Assembly (NCBI GenBank): GCA_905250125.1
Contig: CAJNOL010000038.1
Location: forward strand, 1 to 64,000
From: Rotaria sordida
Lineage: Eukaryota > Rotifera > Eurotatoria > Philodinida > Philodinidae
Length of the DNA stretch: 64,000 bases
Direction of reading: 5' to 3'
Under the pieces are notes generated by a model. The model saw only the letters and a program-made list of their open reading frames with translations, ran no database searches and was not told the origin of the DNA. This document shows, piece after piece, positions 26,017 to 39,000 of the stretch. The position numbers were made by a program, and so were the translations under genes. Positions within the stretch are counted from its first letter, which is position 1. Each line of letters starts with the position of its first letter.

Positions 26017-27474
26017 TAAAAAAGCAATAATAATAAAAAGATAGCATGAATAATAACGATGATGATTTATCTGTTGATGACAATTGTGTTTGGTAAAACT
26101 AAATAAGCATGAATAAGAAAATTAATGTTTTGTTTTCTTTTTTTTCTATGGGTCATTATTTTAATAAGTGTTAACATATCAAAAGCAAGAAAAAAATACA
26201 CAAAATCTAGTCTCGGACATTCGTTTATGTGCTATCGATGTTTTACGGAGTAATACACACATTCTTCTAGTTTAATATTTTTATACTTACAAATATTCCA
26301 TTTTTTTTTTATATTCAGTAGACTTCCTAAGGATATGCGTAGAATAGATATATAATGAGACGAAAATAAAATACATTTAATTTTTACGTTTATTTCAATA
26401 GAGAAATATCACATGAGTAAAGGTATTTATATTATAACAAAAAGAAATGTTTTTTACCTTATGTGATAATTTGAATTGAAACAATAAAAATAATATCGAA
26501 TCTAAAAAACAAGAACGTCAATATTTGCTTGTCAAGTATAACTATACGAAAACAAAACGTTTGAATGGTTGATGTTGATTGTTACCGTAAAAGTTCGTAT
26601 TTATTTTTGTCGAACAACCAACCAATACTGAATAATAGATTTGTCGAAAGTGAAGAAATGAATCATTAATAAATTATGCAAAAGATAATTTTCTTCATGA
26701 ATTTTCATTTTAATTATTATTATAGTTATTTTTTCTTTCCATAAAACCAAAGTTTCATGTAGATGGCACAGTGAATAATGAAAAATATCTCATTGGTTAA
26801 AACTCTATGTAACGACAAATAGATCTATATCAATATTTTTTTTATCACCATATTTTCATTTTATTTTATAGTCTATTTGGATTTTGGTTCAATTATGAAA
26901 TTGTTAAATTTCAACAAAGCAAAATCATATTTAACAAATTTTGCAGATGTTAATTATGTTATCATCGCTGTTAGAAATCAGAGCAATGTAATTGAAATCA
27001 ATCATTTTCTTTAGATGATTATTTTTATTTTTTTTTATTTTTAGGGATTTAACAGACAATTAGAATTTTAGAAATGTTGAAAATAGAATATAGAAGATAT
27101 TGGTCTTTATTATTTGATTGTTATAAAAATGATTCAAGTATTTTTACGAGAGTTTTAATAGACAAAAAAATTAGTTTTATTTTTTCTTGTAGAAAGCAAG
27201 TCTTGATTTAATTCATTTTTGTTTGAATTTTAGAATAATAATAAGATAAGATTGAGCAATAGAAATTATCTTTTAGAAAGATAAATTTTTGTTTCAATCG
27301 AGAGAAGAAAATTTTAGGATATTAATAAATTGACATATCATTTCTTCATAAGTTAAATTATACAAAAAATCTAGAAAGATTTGAGATCAATAAATTAATA
27401 AAGTGCTTTCGATAGAATCAGATTACGATAATTTCGGGTTAACCAAAGAACATATACGTGTAAACAGAAGACTG

Positions 27475-28232
27475 ACAGTCTTGGACAAAAAGTAGCTGTT
27501 TTCTCTGAAGTACTACTATTCTTTATGATATTGAATTAGTACGTATGTACGACAATAAATCTTGATTGTCTACATCAATCTTTCCTCCATCAGTTTAGAT
27601 AGAAGAGAGTTATAATTCAAACATCATCTTCTTCGTGTAAATACGTTATTTCACACATGTTGGTACAAATATTTTTGTTTAACTTATCATTTATTTCTTC
27701 TGATAAAGGAGGTTTGTTGAAAAGCAAATGATGATTTTTTTTACGCTGTCTTTGACTGGTGTCTTTGAAAATTTCAACACTAAATTCCTGTGAGACGACG
27801 AGCCTACCTTGGAAATTTTAGAGCTGCAATACAGAACAAAAACAAAGTCGAATTAGCACTACGATATCGTTTCCCTATCTCAGAATGTGCTAATTACTTT
27901 TATCTTGGGTATGTGTCGCGAACTTTGATGATACTAAAGTAGGCATATGGCACTCGATTGTAAGATAGAAAAAAAACCAGTAATAGCTTGTAGAATAGAA
28001 AAATAATAAACGAAAATCTTTCGAATGGAAATTTCTATTGAATATGTTTTTTTTTTTCACAAAGGGAAAATGATGTTTGAATTATAACTCGATTACATCT
28101 AGACTGATAGAAGATAGGTTGATGCTTACGATATGTATGTATTTTTGGACACATGTACTCAAAATAACAGCTGAATATCATTAGAAATAGTAATAGTTCT
28201 GGGCAAGGCGTAGCGATTTTTATCTAGGACTG
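27475..28232. mobile_element. Foldback / MITE-like element, ~758 bp
   Basis: Arms of roughly 180 bp are imperfect inverted copies. ACAGTC.T.GA.AAAAA near 27475 pairs with the complement ending at 28232 (TTTTTATCTAGGACTGT). GAGTTATAATTCAAACATCAT near 27607 (within 27605-27635) pairs with the complement near 28070-28092. There is a central unpaired portion and no open frame. Confidence 0.7.
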
Positions 28233-28869
28233 TATCTTGATTTCTTCAGCTAGATAGTTTATTAAGTCTACAACAATACAAACATTGTTGACAGTTCTAT
28301 TATCAGTAGTGCAATCTATTATTGATCTTTCAATATTAAATAATCAAAAGCTTTCGCGACAGAACTATTATAGTTATAGTGAATTATTTAGCTGATTATT
28401 ACAACGTATGACTGAAACATTATGATTTTCTACTTGATTTAATCTCGTAAGAAGATCAGAATTCCTTTATTTCTTGTCAACAGCTTTCAATTCGAAGATT
28501 CTAAACAAGATTATTATTATCATCAATATTGATAATACAAAGTTTTTGTCTTTGTATAAAAAAAAAAAGAAAATTTCATTCAATATTTATTTATTATTGA
28601 TTCAATTTGATTATGATAATCTGACATTGATAGGAATATAATTCTGAATAGATACAAATTAAATTTTATTAAAAAATGAGTAAATTACAAAAATTACATT
28701 GAATTACTTTTGTTCGCTAGTACAGAATATTGTTGAGTTCATGGAAAGATGTTTTTCAGATAAAACTTGTGCAAAAACATAAGTACGTATATTAATCTAT
28801 CTATTGACCATAAATTAATCTTAATGAAGTATTCATAAAAAACTTGAAAAATATTCAGTGTTTTAGATT

Positions 28870-29162
28870 TTCTTCCTCGAATTACAATTGTTTTACTATG
28901 TTTTTGATCTGTTATAAAGTATGTTTAATTTGATATTTTATCTATAGATCGATGTTAAAATGGCTGGGATGTTCCGGAAGTTTCAGGACAAATTAAGATT
29001 TCCTTGTGAAAAGAACCAAACGTCAAAAAGAAGTATTAATTTGACCTGAAATTTTTATAGCATCCTAAAAATTCTGACATCTGTCTATGAATAACATATA
29101 TCAAATAAAATATACCTTGTAGAAGTTCGAAAACATAGTAAAACAATCGTAACTCGGAAGGA
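28870..29162. mobile_element. Foldback element, ~290 bp
   Basis: The left end CTTCCTCGAATTACAATTG, followed by TTTTACTATGTTTT, is mirrored at the right end (AAAACATAGTAAAACAATCG then TAACTCGGAAG). The arms stay about 70-80% paired for ~100 bp each. Non-coding. Confidence 0.75.
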
Positions 29163-30202
29163 AGGCCTAAGGAAATAAATCCTTTTAAGACTCTTCAAAG
29201 CTTATCAAAGTTTACTTAAGGTCAAAATATAGATTAAAAAAACATACATGACACATCTAAAAATATTCTCTCAGAAGAGAATTCATTCATCTATGTTGAA
29301 AATCATTTTTAAAAATAGACATGTCATCAATTGTTTTTTATTTATGATCAAGTTTAGTTTTCAAAAAATATTTCACGCAGTAGTTTTTCATCATACATCA
29401 TGTAATCAATAGAATATATTAAGATGCAATGGTACTACATCAAAGAGATCATGTATTTCTAAAATTTGCTTTAGACATTTATATGTAATTAAATTGTTAA
29501 TTAGTATTAATTTGTCCATATGTTAACATGTCTACTAGAGATATATACAAAGAGAAAGTGTTAAATGCTGTATTTTTAAAAGCAACAGCTTGAACTAGTT
29601 ATACATGTCTTTTTTGAATATAATCAGTAGAAATGAAACAGATGCACTTCTATACTTTACTCGTTCACTTCTTATAGGTAACTGAGTTGTTTTTTTCTTT
29701 ATTAAGGTAATTTTTACATGCAGAAAAATCATGGCTATAAATAATAAAGGCATTTCTGTTTTTTTTTTTTTTTATCTATGATTGATTGTTACGATATTTG
29801 TTGAAGTGTTATGATAAAATTACGAATAATCTTCAAATAAATTAATACAAAATAAAAACATCAGATCGAAAAGTTCAGTGAGATTTCTTGATATGAGAAT
29901 TAATCAATACAACCTTTCTATTATCTTATAAGATTGATTAGTTTGATCTCATGTCCAACAGATGAATAATAATTGTTTCCGGACATTTATATCATTAGAT
30001 ATTTGATAGAAAAATTTGATATCAATCGAAAAATAATAATAAATCTTATCCAGAAAAATAGATTTATGATTAGAAATATTCTATAAAAATAATATATAAT
30101 TAAACAAAAATTAATATTTATCATTAATATAAATGTTTCTTAATATCAGATAGATTTATTTTTTAGATATCTTTTTATTATTCTATTTATAATTAATTTC
30201 CA

Positions 30203-33155
30203 ATGAGTGATTCCATGGCAAGTACAAATGAAAGCATGATTTGGTGTGCTAAAACGGGTGAACTTCAATCATTAAAAACACTTCTTAAAGAAGTAATAAT
30301 TAAAGATGCAAAAAAAAAAAAGACAAACAGATGACTCTATTGAATTTTGTTCGATTTTTCTTTTAAGCATCCACAAAAAGTGAATGAACAAATGAATGGT
30401 CGATCATTATTACATTATGCAGCTGACGCAGGAAACTTTGATGTATTAAAAGAACTTGTCGAAAATGGTGCTAATGTTAACGTAGATAAATAAATGAATA
30501 TTAAATTTTCTTTTTGACATATTATTTTTTTTTTTTTAGAGTAAAGATAAATTTGGTTTAACACCACTTCTTGCTGCTATTTATGAAGATCATACTAATT
30601 GTGTTAAATATCTTCTTGAACAGGTTTGTATTGTTTATTTTATTTGTCCTTGAATACCTTTTCTTTCTTTCAATAACGCAAACAAAAATATTTTTTTCAT
30701 TTCTCATCAATATGATTAAGTTGTATGAATCAAATCATTCGTTATAGTTGAATGATAATTATGGATTAATATTAATCAGTTATTTTTGTACATTATTTTT
30801 GAAGTTATTCTTCTCAATACATTTTATCTCACCTTTCTTTTTTGTCTTGTATTTTGTATAATATGATAAGTATATAGTGTGTGTATAATAGTTACATTTG
30901 ATTGGTAAATATAAGAATGGCGTAGTCTCTTATAACAAATTCTGTCATGATTAAAAAGAATAAAAGAGTACGAACAGTATATTGTCTATTAATAGGATGT
31001 ACTCTTCCAGTTTGTTTTTTTCTTTTTCTTACTGTTTTTCTCTCTCTCTCTCTCCCTTGTTGAGTTTCGTAATAAATTATTTAAGTATGATATAATAGGC
31101 ATGCAAAATATGCATTAATTTATACTTGAAGGATTAATAGAAATTAATTAGTTTGTTAATTCAAATTATATGTATGATCATTTTGTATACTAAAATACAC
31201 CCAATTATTCACTGTCGATGAGTCTTCATTGAAATCAGTTTATATTCGTTTTCTTGTTTTTATACATAATATTTCTTTTGTTTTCAAATATTATTCTATT
31301 TTCGCATTTTTGTATTTTATTATAAATAAATCATATTAGAATTTATAATAACACGTATTAAAATAATCTTCAGAACGCTCATTACAATTATGGAAAATGA
31401 TGGTGTATAATTGTATTTCACTTTCATTGTAATACATCATTTAGTTTTGAACAGCATTCTTATGAACGCTAGCAAATGACTATCCGTTGTTTTATAGAAA
31501 TCATTATATTTAATTTTGATGACGAAAAAAATCAAATTTGAACTTACAATATTGCCGTCAGTTGCAGATCAAGAGATATATTTATTTTTAGTTTCTTTTT
31601 TTTATATATATATCATTCTTAGATATAAATATATTATCTTATTTATAAAATAACCGCATTATATCATTACTTTTTTTTTCTTAACCAATCGACTTATTTA
31701 TATATGAATCAACTAGAAAAGAATATCTGTTGTTGACGTAATGTATGGATAAATTTGTAAGGTAAAATGGTAGACTAATAAAAGAAAACTAAAACATTGA
31801 TACGTAAATTCATCTATTATTTCATCTATTAGTAATTTTTATTGTTGCTTTCTATAATAAACAATGTGAAGGTCATCCAGTAGAATGTGAAACGTTCGCT
31901 CGTCTGCCGCTATCGTAGATATATTCTGATCAAGCAAAAAAAAAACGACTTTTTTTTCTTTTCTATTGTTTGTCCTTCTCTTGTTTGCACGAAGACGACG
32001 ACAGGGGGAAAAAAACTCGCCCTTGTTGGCCTAAAAAGTAATGATCACGTTTAAGTGTACACGAGCACGAATGTTTTATACTCGTGACTCATAATATAGA
32101 GCATAGCAAAAGAATGAGAGAGAAAAAAAAATAGAAGTAATGCGTTACGAGGGTTTACCATTGGCGTCTATATATAAAGAGTGGCAAAGAAGCAGCCGCT
32201 TACACAAACGCTACACATTTCATACAGAAGACAACAAGTACAATACAAGTTAACCTGAAGAATGGTTCGTGAAGTTAGTATACTATCAAGTCCAAGTTAT
32301 TCCATTGATCATATAGCAACAAAACATGCTGCTAATGATGGTATACGATTTGAAGAATTACCAATGAAAGATGATCTAACATTTAAACATCGTTCAAGTA
32401 TAACAGATGATGAATCTGGTTTTTCTGAAGCTGAAACAACATCAACACGATCATCACCTATTCCATCATTAAATAGAGAAGATTTTGAATTAGCATCAAA
32501 CTTATCAGATGAAAGTAAAAAAGAATTTTGTTCGGATATGGGTCTTATATTTCATGCTGAATTTCAATTAACATTCGGACGTTATTTTTTGCCTAATCAA
32601 TGGGCATTAATGCCATTAGGTACAAATGGTACTTGTCGATTACCATCGAATGCATTATGTGATGTTGAAATAGCTAAAGTGCGTTTTGAATGTGATTCAT
32701 GTGCACATTGTTGGACATCAATGCGTGGACAAATATCATTTTTCTATGATTGTGAATCATATATACTTTATTTTAAATTATTTACACAAGCCTGTGACCA
32801 TTGTGGTGATGTATGTACACCATTATGGTATCCTGAAGAAGTATGCCGTGTTATGCGAAATGTTTTTGTTATTGTTAATAAATATATGTATCCAAATTTA
32901 CAAACATCAATTCAAACAAATCATCATCGTCGTTTTGGAAATCCAAAAGGACAACATCATGGATGTGAATCATGTCAAGATGGTGTGTGTGTTTCTGTAG
33001 CTGCACGACAACTTGGATGTAAACTTGTTAAATAAAACTTTTAATTTTATTTGTTTTACTAGTTAAAAGTATAGCTGTTATTTCGTTGGGACTATCTCGG
33101 TGTATCTAGTCACCTTATTACTTCTTTTTTCTTTCCGTTTCGGTATTCTTATTAC

Positions 33156-33188
<33 letters not shown>

Positions 33189-33669
33189 TATGTATATATA
33201 CGAAAACACATTGTGTGTGAGTGTTGTTTGGATTAGTTTGATCGTGTTATTAACTAAAAAAGAAAAGTTCACGATCATTTCAGTACGTTATCTAGACTAT
33301 CGATTTTTCTTTGTTTGATTTGTCTGTTTTTTCTTTCTTGTTTATATCGTTAATCACATGTACTTTATTTTTTGCTTTTCCGTATTATACAAAAGAAAAA
33401 CGATATAAATCATATTATTATTTTAACTATTACTTCTGCTTTATTGCACAATAGAGAGCATATATGCATATCAATCTTTAGAACATTCTAGAATGTACGA
33501 ATAAAAAAAAAACAAAGAGTTTACTAAATATTTATTATAAATTATTTTTTTTTATTTCTAGCGTGCTGATGTTAATGGTACAAATCCAGATGGTGCTCCA
33601 TATGATCAATGTTGTACAAATGAAGAAATTCGTGCATTGATTATTAAACATAAGAAATTAAACAAATGA
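30203..33669 (+). CDS. MTPN: Myotrophin/V-1-like ankyrin-repeat protein
   Basis: Small ankyrin protein; in vertebrates V-1/myotrophin binds and inhibits the F-actin capping protein CP in the cytoplasm. Four exons, 30203-30292, 30368-30481, 30540-30623 and 33562-33669, all with phase-0 junctions (396 nt, 131 aa; human 118 aa). Ankyrin units are MIWCAKTGELQSLKTLLKE, GRSLLHYAADAGNFDVLKEL followed by VENGANVN, GLTPLLAAIYEDHTNCVKYL followed by LEQRADVN, and a C-terminal GAPYDQCCTNEEIRALI. Length, repeat number and layout match myotrophin better than generic ankyrin proteins. The first two introns are 58-75 bp, but intron 3 is 2938 bp and contains the whole RTP-like gene on the same strand. A cluster of AATAAA hexamers lies near 33910. 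Confidence 0.92.
32169..32179 (+). promoter_or_regulatory. TATA box of the nested RTP-like gene
   Basis: TATATATAAAG about 83 bp upstream of the ATG at 32262, in a locally GC-richer stretch (31880-32260). An AP-1-type TGACTCA is at 32085-32091. Position and composition suggest an independent promoter inside the myotrophin intron; function is inferred. Confidence 0.5.
32262..33035 (+). CDS. Intronless RTP-like 3CxxC-type zinc-finger protein
   Basis: Single-exon 257-aa protein. Residues ~90-243 match the 3CxxC zinc-finger fold of receptor-transporting proteins (RTP, related to ZAR1). Cysteine clusters are FECDSCAHCW (C144, C147, C150), ACDHCGDVC (C178, C181, C185) and HHGCESCQDGVC (C235, C238, C243). 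RTP landmarks are FQLTFGRYFLPNQWALMP before the finger, YFKLFTQACDHCG, and the terminal cysteine triad after a histidine. Vertebrate RTPs assist surface delivery of olfactory/taste receptors and have a C-terminal membrane anchor; none is visible here, the protein ending VAARQLGCKLVK. The N-terminal 80 residues are Ser/Thr/acidic and likely disordered. The gene lies entirely in myotrophin intron 3, same strand, with its own TATA box. No other start fits better than 32262. Confidence 0.85.
   Translation: MVREVSILSSPSYSIDHIATKHAANDGIRFEELPMKDDLTFKHRSSITDDESGFSEAETTSTRSSPIPSLNREDFELASNLSDESKKEFCSDMGLIFHAEFQLTFGRYFLPNQWALMPLGTNGTCRLPSNALCDVEIAKVRFECDSCAHCWTSMRGQISFFYDCESYILYFKLFTQACDHCGDVCTPLWYPEEVCRVMRNVFVIVNKYMYPNLQTSIQTNHHRRFGNPKGQHHGCESCQDGVCVSVAARQLGCKLVK
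33147..33186. repeat. (ATT)n microsatellite
   Basis: About 13 ATT units just downstream of the RTP-like stop, inside myotrophin intron 3. Confidence 0.9.
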
Positions 33670-34116
33670 AATTCCATATATTAATTTCTGCAATATATAT
33701 TCTTTGACTGATTATCGTTCTAAAACTAAATCAATCTCTTCTATATTTGATTGTTATATTGTTCATTCTTTCTTTATTGACTTTCATAATCGTGATTCTT
33801 TCTTTTTTTCAATTTTAAAACAAACCAAGAAAAAAAAAGAATGTCCATTATATTTGACTTCAAATTGAATTGATTATGTTTGACGAACAAAAAATATATT
33901 TAAAAGTAAAAATAAAAATAAAAACTTTATTACGTACCATAAAATATTTATATTATTCAAAAAACAAAAAAAAAAAAATTATTAAAAATAGTTATTCTCT
34001 AGAAATGTCTTTTTTTTCGGCATACGTTCTTATTCTTTGACTAATTAAAGTTCATGCACTTATGAAATACCCAATGTCCCAAAAGTCAAAAAAAAAAGAA
34101 TTTGAATATCTCTATT

Positions 34117-34865
34117 GTACTTTAATCAAACTAACTAATTCTTTTTTTGCTAATAATAGAAGAAAGATACAAGTTCTTATTCATATGAGAAAAGTTCAAA
34201 AGTAATAATCAAAGCTGTTATTCGTGACTGTGATACAAAATTAGCTTTTTATTTTGATCTACAGGAATATTTATGAGGAAGGGTTGCAAATAATTGAAGA
34301 TTTTTGAGCGCATATTTTGCTCATCTGTAAGAAACGGTTAGATCGGTGAAGAAACAGCAGAGACTTCAGTCTAGAAGTTTCATGAAGTCTTTTGAAGTTC
34401 TTTGACAATTTCAAGTCTTGAAGTCTGCTGTTTCCTCCTCGCATTAGACTAGAACAAAAAATTCCAAAGGGTTCGTGTATTAAACGAGGTACTGTATTTA
34501 CTTTCATAAGGTTTAAGAAGCAAAAAAAAGTGAGTTTTTATAGATTTTAATCGAAAACAAATAGAAAATCTTAATGTGTAAAAAAAAAAGAAATCCAAAA
34601 AAATTCCAAAAATTTCAACAAAAATTGCATTTGATCATCGAATTCTAACCTAAAACTTAATTCACACAAAGCTACCACCTCGATTAGCGTATGTAAAAAA
34701 TGTTTGGATCTTTGGATGCAGTTTCTTCTAGTTATAAAGTTTCACAATTTCAGTTAAAATGGATGACTTTCACCATAGTTTGAAAACTTTTTTCATACGA
34801 ATAAAAACATGGTTCGTTTCTTTATTATCAGAAAAAAAAAGAATTAGCTGGTTTGATTAAAGTAC
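34117..34865. mobile_element. Foldback / MITE-like element, ~749 bp
   Basis: Perfect 15-bp terminal inverted repeats, GTACTTTAATCAAAC at 34117 and GTTTGATTAAAGTAC ending at 34865, with arms continuing in imperfect pairing (TAATTCTTTTTTTGCTAATA against its complement near 34828). A smaller hairpin, AAACAGCAGAGACTTCAGTCT at 34340-34440 (AAACAGCAG.GACTT both arms), sits at its centre. The minus-strand open frame 34271-34507 crosses the palindrome and is not a gene. Confidence 0.85.
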
Positions 34866-35879
34866 GATTATGAAAATAAAATATTTTTTTGACTTTTAGA
34901 CCATTTGATAGACTTTGATCTTTGAAAAGATTTTTTGATCTTCAGTAGCCGACGATAACCATTACATTGAGATATTCTTAGTAGACAAATATTTTGTTTT
35001 TTATTACCGCTTTTCTATGTTGATTGTACTCTGTGCACTCTTTTAGTTATTATCGAATATATTTCTATTTGCTTCTCTTATCTTTCTTATTATGAGACTC
35101 ATTTTCTTTTACTATATTTATCGATATGTAGCCAACTAAAGTAGAACAGCAAACGTCTTCAATTTACTCAGGAAGTTTCCTTTTCTTTTTTTGATAGTTA
35201 ATCCAAGAAAGAAAAGACCGTATTACTGATATTTAATGAGAAAAATTAATCCTACTAAAATATTTATTGGTCTTTATTAAGATAAATATTTCACTCCTAT
35301 ATGACTCATTTAGCTTGATCAAATTTGCATATATAATCGCTTTAATAAAATCATTGATAGCTAACGTCATCTATTCATATGTATCATTTTGTTGTTAATG
35401 AGTAAAGAAACCGAGGAGAATATATGAAGCATGGCGAATATTGGTTGCGTGGTAGACATTTCAATAAAGATCGAAGTGTGTAAAAAGAGAAGAAAGAGAA
35501 AAAAAAGTTGCTGCTAACCGCTTTGTTCAAGTGAGTAAAGTTTTGTCATTCATGTTACTGTAAAGTACTGAAACGAGTCATACAAATCATCTAGTTGTAA
35601 ATAACGCTCATAGAAGAACATGAGAACAAAAAAAGAAAAATTCTAAACAAGACTTTATACGTGAATTTTGTTTGAGGTGAAATTCTAGAGACGTAAATGT
35701 TTGGCGGTGGTGGTAGATTGGATAAAAATGTTTTTGTTCTTCATTGTTATAGAGCTTCTTCGATACTCATTCTTCTATTCTCTTCTGTCTTCTTTTCGAT
35801 CTAACAACGAAAAAAATATTTAAATAATATTTGCCTCGAAATTACTTCACTTCTTTGTTACTTCTTTATTTAATGAATA

Positions 35880-35911
35880 GAAGAAGAAGAAGAAGAAGAA
35901 GAAGAAGAAGA
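35880..35911. repeat. (AAG)n microsatellite
   Basis: About ten AAG/GAA units upstream of the CAP-Gly gene. Confidence 0.9.
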
Positions 35912-36070
35912 GAAAAAGAAGAAACAATATATATTGAACCTGAATGTACTAGAAACAATGAATCGTTTCTTGGAGTATATTTATGAGAATTCTTATTATT
36001 GTTTATTTTGTTTTATACATAAATTTTTTTTCTCTCTCTCTCTCTATAGTTTTTTTTCAGATAATTCCGA

Positions 36071-39000
36071 ATGCCGACTAAAATTGAAGGTCGATCATTA
36101 CGTCAAGATTTAATTGATGATATAGTCGAAGCACCATCATCATCATCATTTATGTCAAGTTCAGCTTCGTCCATTTTGGTAGATAATTCAAAATCATTAC
36201 CAAATAGAAATTATTCAAGTTATTCAAATATTCCAAGTTTATTTAATAATAAAACAAAAAATGAACAAACTGATCGTACAACAATATTAACTAATGAACT
36301 TCGTGATCGTCTTCATTTAACATTACCTCGTTCAAATTCATCATCAACAATGATAAGTAATGATGAACGACGACGAGAACTTGATCTTGTTTTAAAACAT
36401 TTATATGATGGAAAATTATTAACATCAATGAATGATGATCGACCATCATCGGATATTTCGGAATCATCAATTCCTATTTTAAGTAAAGGACCAATAACAA
36501 AAACAACAACTACAATGATTAAAAATGATGATGATAATAAAATCAATGTTGGAAATATGGAAGTAAGTTTATTATTTCATAGAACATCTACATTAAAAAT
36601 CGATATTGAATAAAAAGTTCAGAAGTATTTTTATACATATTTAGGTAAGACAAGAGTCTTTGCGAAGTTTACTATATTGATCTATTCAAACTTCAAAATA
36701 TTTTTGTTCGAAAGAGTAATTACTATATTGGAATATCAAAATCGATACTTTGAGATTAAAAACATCTATTCAACATAAAGACTGGGGATGCATCAATTCT
36801 AATTCTTGAGCTTGATCGACATTAGCTGTTGTTGAATTACTAATTCAACATATATTTACAGAAATTAATAATTTGATTTCATTATTTTAAAACGTCAAGC
36901 ACTATATAAAGAATCAGATGTTAGATAAATTACAGATATTATAAATTTGATGGTGTTGAACTTGATCTAGAACAAATAGATACGATCGTATACAATTATT
37001 TACACAGTAGTTAACTCTTTGATGATAAAGCCCGTAAACTTTCGTTTTCAAAATTTGAATAGAGAACGAAGCCATAATATAGTAAAACAGACCTTTTCAA
37101 TATTTGTTATGTTTAGACGCAGGTGTCATTGGTAACAGTATTGCATCTTTAAATTAAGTTTAAGTACAAGAATTATGATCATCAATAAATTTCAAAGTAT
37201 CTCATGTTAAGAATAATTTTTTTTGTTGATTCTACCTAAAAAAAGAGTTCACCGCTCAAGGCTTAAAAAGTCATACACATAAACATATCATAGAGAATTG
37301 TACGATAAGTTTCATGTGGAAAGATAAGTATTTTCATCTTGAATAATACATTTGTTTTTCATATCACATCAGTGATTATAAATGAAAATTCTATTAATAT
37401 TCGAATCTATAATTGTATATTCAACCTTTCTTCTTTGATTAAAAGAAATTCGATAAATATTTTTCTTTTTGGCACTTACAAACAAACAAAAAAAACTCTA
37501 TTGAAATTCTATGCTCTGAAACATAATATAAAAAAACTTTTTTTTTTTTTCTTCTCTTGTTTAGATACTTTCACTTGATGATGATTGTACATCTCTTCAA
37601 CGTGAATTACAAGAAAAAGAACTTGATATAATGCATTTAAATAAAGAAATTCATGAATTACAATTAGAAAATAAATTACTTAAAGCTAAAGTACCAGTTA
37701 TATATCCAAATGGTCATACAAGTGTAAGATTTCAAATTTCAATAAATATTTTTAACGAAAAAAAAAAAAAAGTCAAAGAATTAAATATTATTAATTTTTT
37801 TTTGTTTCTTTATTTAATTAATATAGAATAATACTGAAACTGAAGTACTTCGTCGTGAAAAAGATGTTTTACAAAATGAATTACGTTCTCAACAACAATT
37901 AATTGCAAAACTTCAACAACAACAACAACAAAATGGTGTTATTAATCGTTCAAATAAATTAGATGAAGCTAATTTATATCAAAAAGAAGCATTAGAAAGA
38001 AAATTAAGTTCGTAATTATTTCTTTTCCAAAGCAAAAAGAAAAATAGATTCGTTTTTTCTTTTGCTTTCATTTAGAAGCTTATGAAAAACAAGTACGTAC
38101 ATTAACAAATGATAATGATCAATTAAAACAATATTTACATCAAATTGATCGTACAATGACTCAATTAAAACGAGAAAATGAAGAATTACAACAAAAAGTA
38201 AATAATTTCAAATAACAAACAAAATTTTTCTTTTTTTTTTTTGTTTAAACTTATCTATAGAAAATTAATAAAAAACTTTCAATGCTTCTTTCTCTTATTG
38301 ATCCATCATTTGCAGAGGATAGATTTTTTTCTCGAGAAACAAATTGTTCTCAGGTTGATTTGCATGAATTAGTGCATGATTAGAATTAATTTATTTATTA
38401 TTCAAAAATGATTTATGATTGCTTGTTTTTTTTCTATATCTTTCTAGCTTAATGATGCTAAAAAACGTAATGATGAATTACTTTATCAAGAATTTAATTC
38501 ACTTCGAAATGATTTAAAGTATATTTTGATAATTATTTAAAAACAAAATGATCTTTTTGTTGTTAATTTTTAGAATGCTTAAACAACGAAATGATGAATT
38601 ATTTGAAGAAAATCATCGTTTAAATCAAGAACATCAACGACAACAACATAATCTTGCTTTACGTTCAACTCATCAACAAACATATACGAATGAACCACAA
38701 CAACAAATATCACTTATGGATAATATATCACCTTCATCACCATTAAAATTATCTAATACAGATTCAAGACGTGAACGTTCGAAAGGTAAATATAAATAAT
38801 AATCTGTATGGAACTATTGTTCGATGATCTAGTTACAGACAAAGGAATAGTTATTCTTAACAGGACTCGAAATGGATCATTCGATCTCGAACTTTGTTCC
38901 TTTTTTTCAAGGAAGATTTCCCATGTAAGAAAATAGAAAAAAATTGGATTTTTCAACTCTGAAGATAGATTTCATTTGATTTTAATCTGTCTTAATCGGT

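Larger units (their letters stand above)
26017..30202. other. Intergenic region between SLC66A2 (-) and myotrophin (+)
   Basis: About 4.2 kb between divergent genes, therefore holding both promoters. It is strongly AT-rich with no exon chain recognised. It contains two foldback elements listed separately (27475-28232 and 28870-29162). Confidence 0.6.
33670..36070. other. Intergenic region between myotrophin and the CAP-Gly gene
   Basis: Holds the myotrophin 3' UTR, a foldback element (34117-34865), an (AAG)n run at 35880-35911 and, close to 36030-36060, a TC run ending in TTTTTTTTCAG immediately before the exon with the ATG. That end looks like a splice acceptor, so the CAP-Gly gene probably has a 5' non-coding exon upstream. 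No other exon is supported. Confidence 0.5.

Noticed and set aside
32686-33000. Plus-strand open frame inside the RTP-like gene
   Set aside because: Out-of-frame shadow of the 257-aa frame that carries the conserved cysteines.
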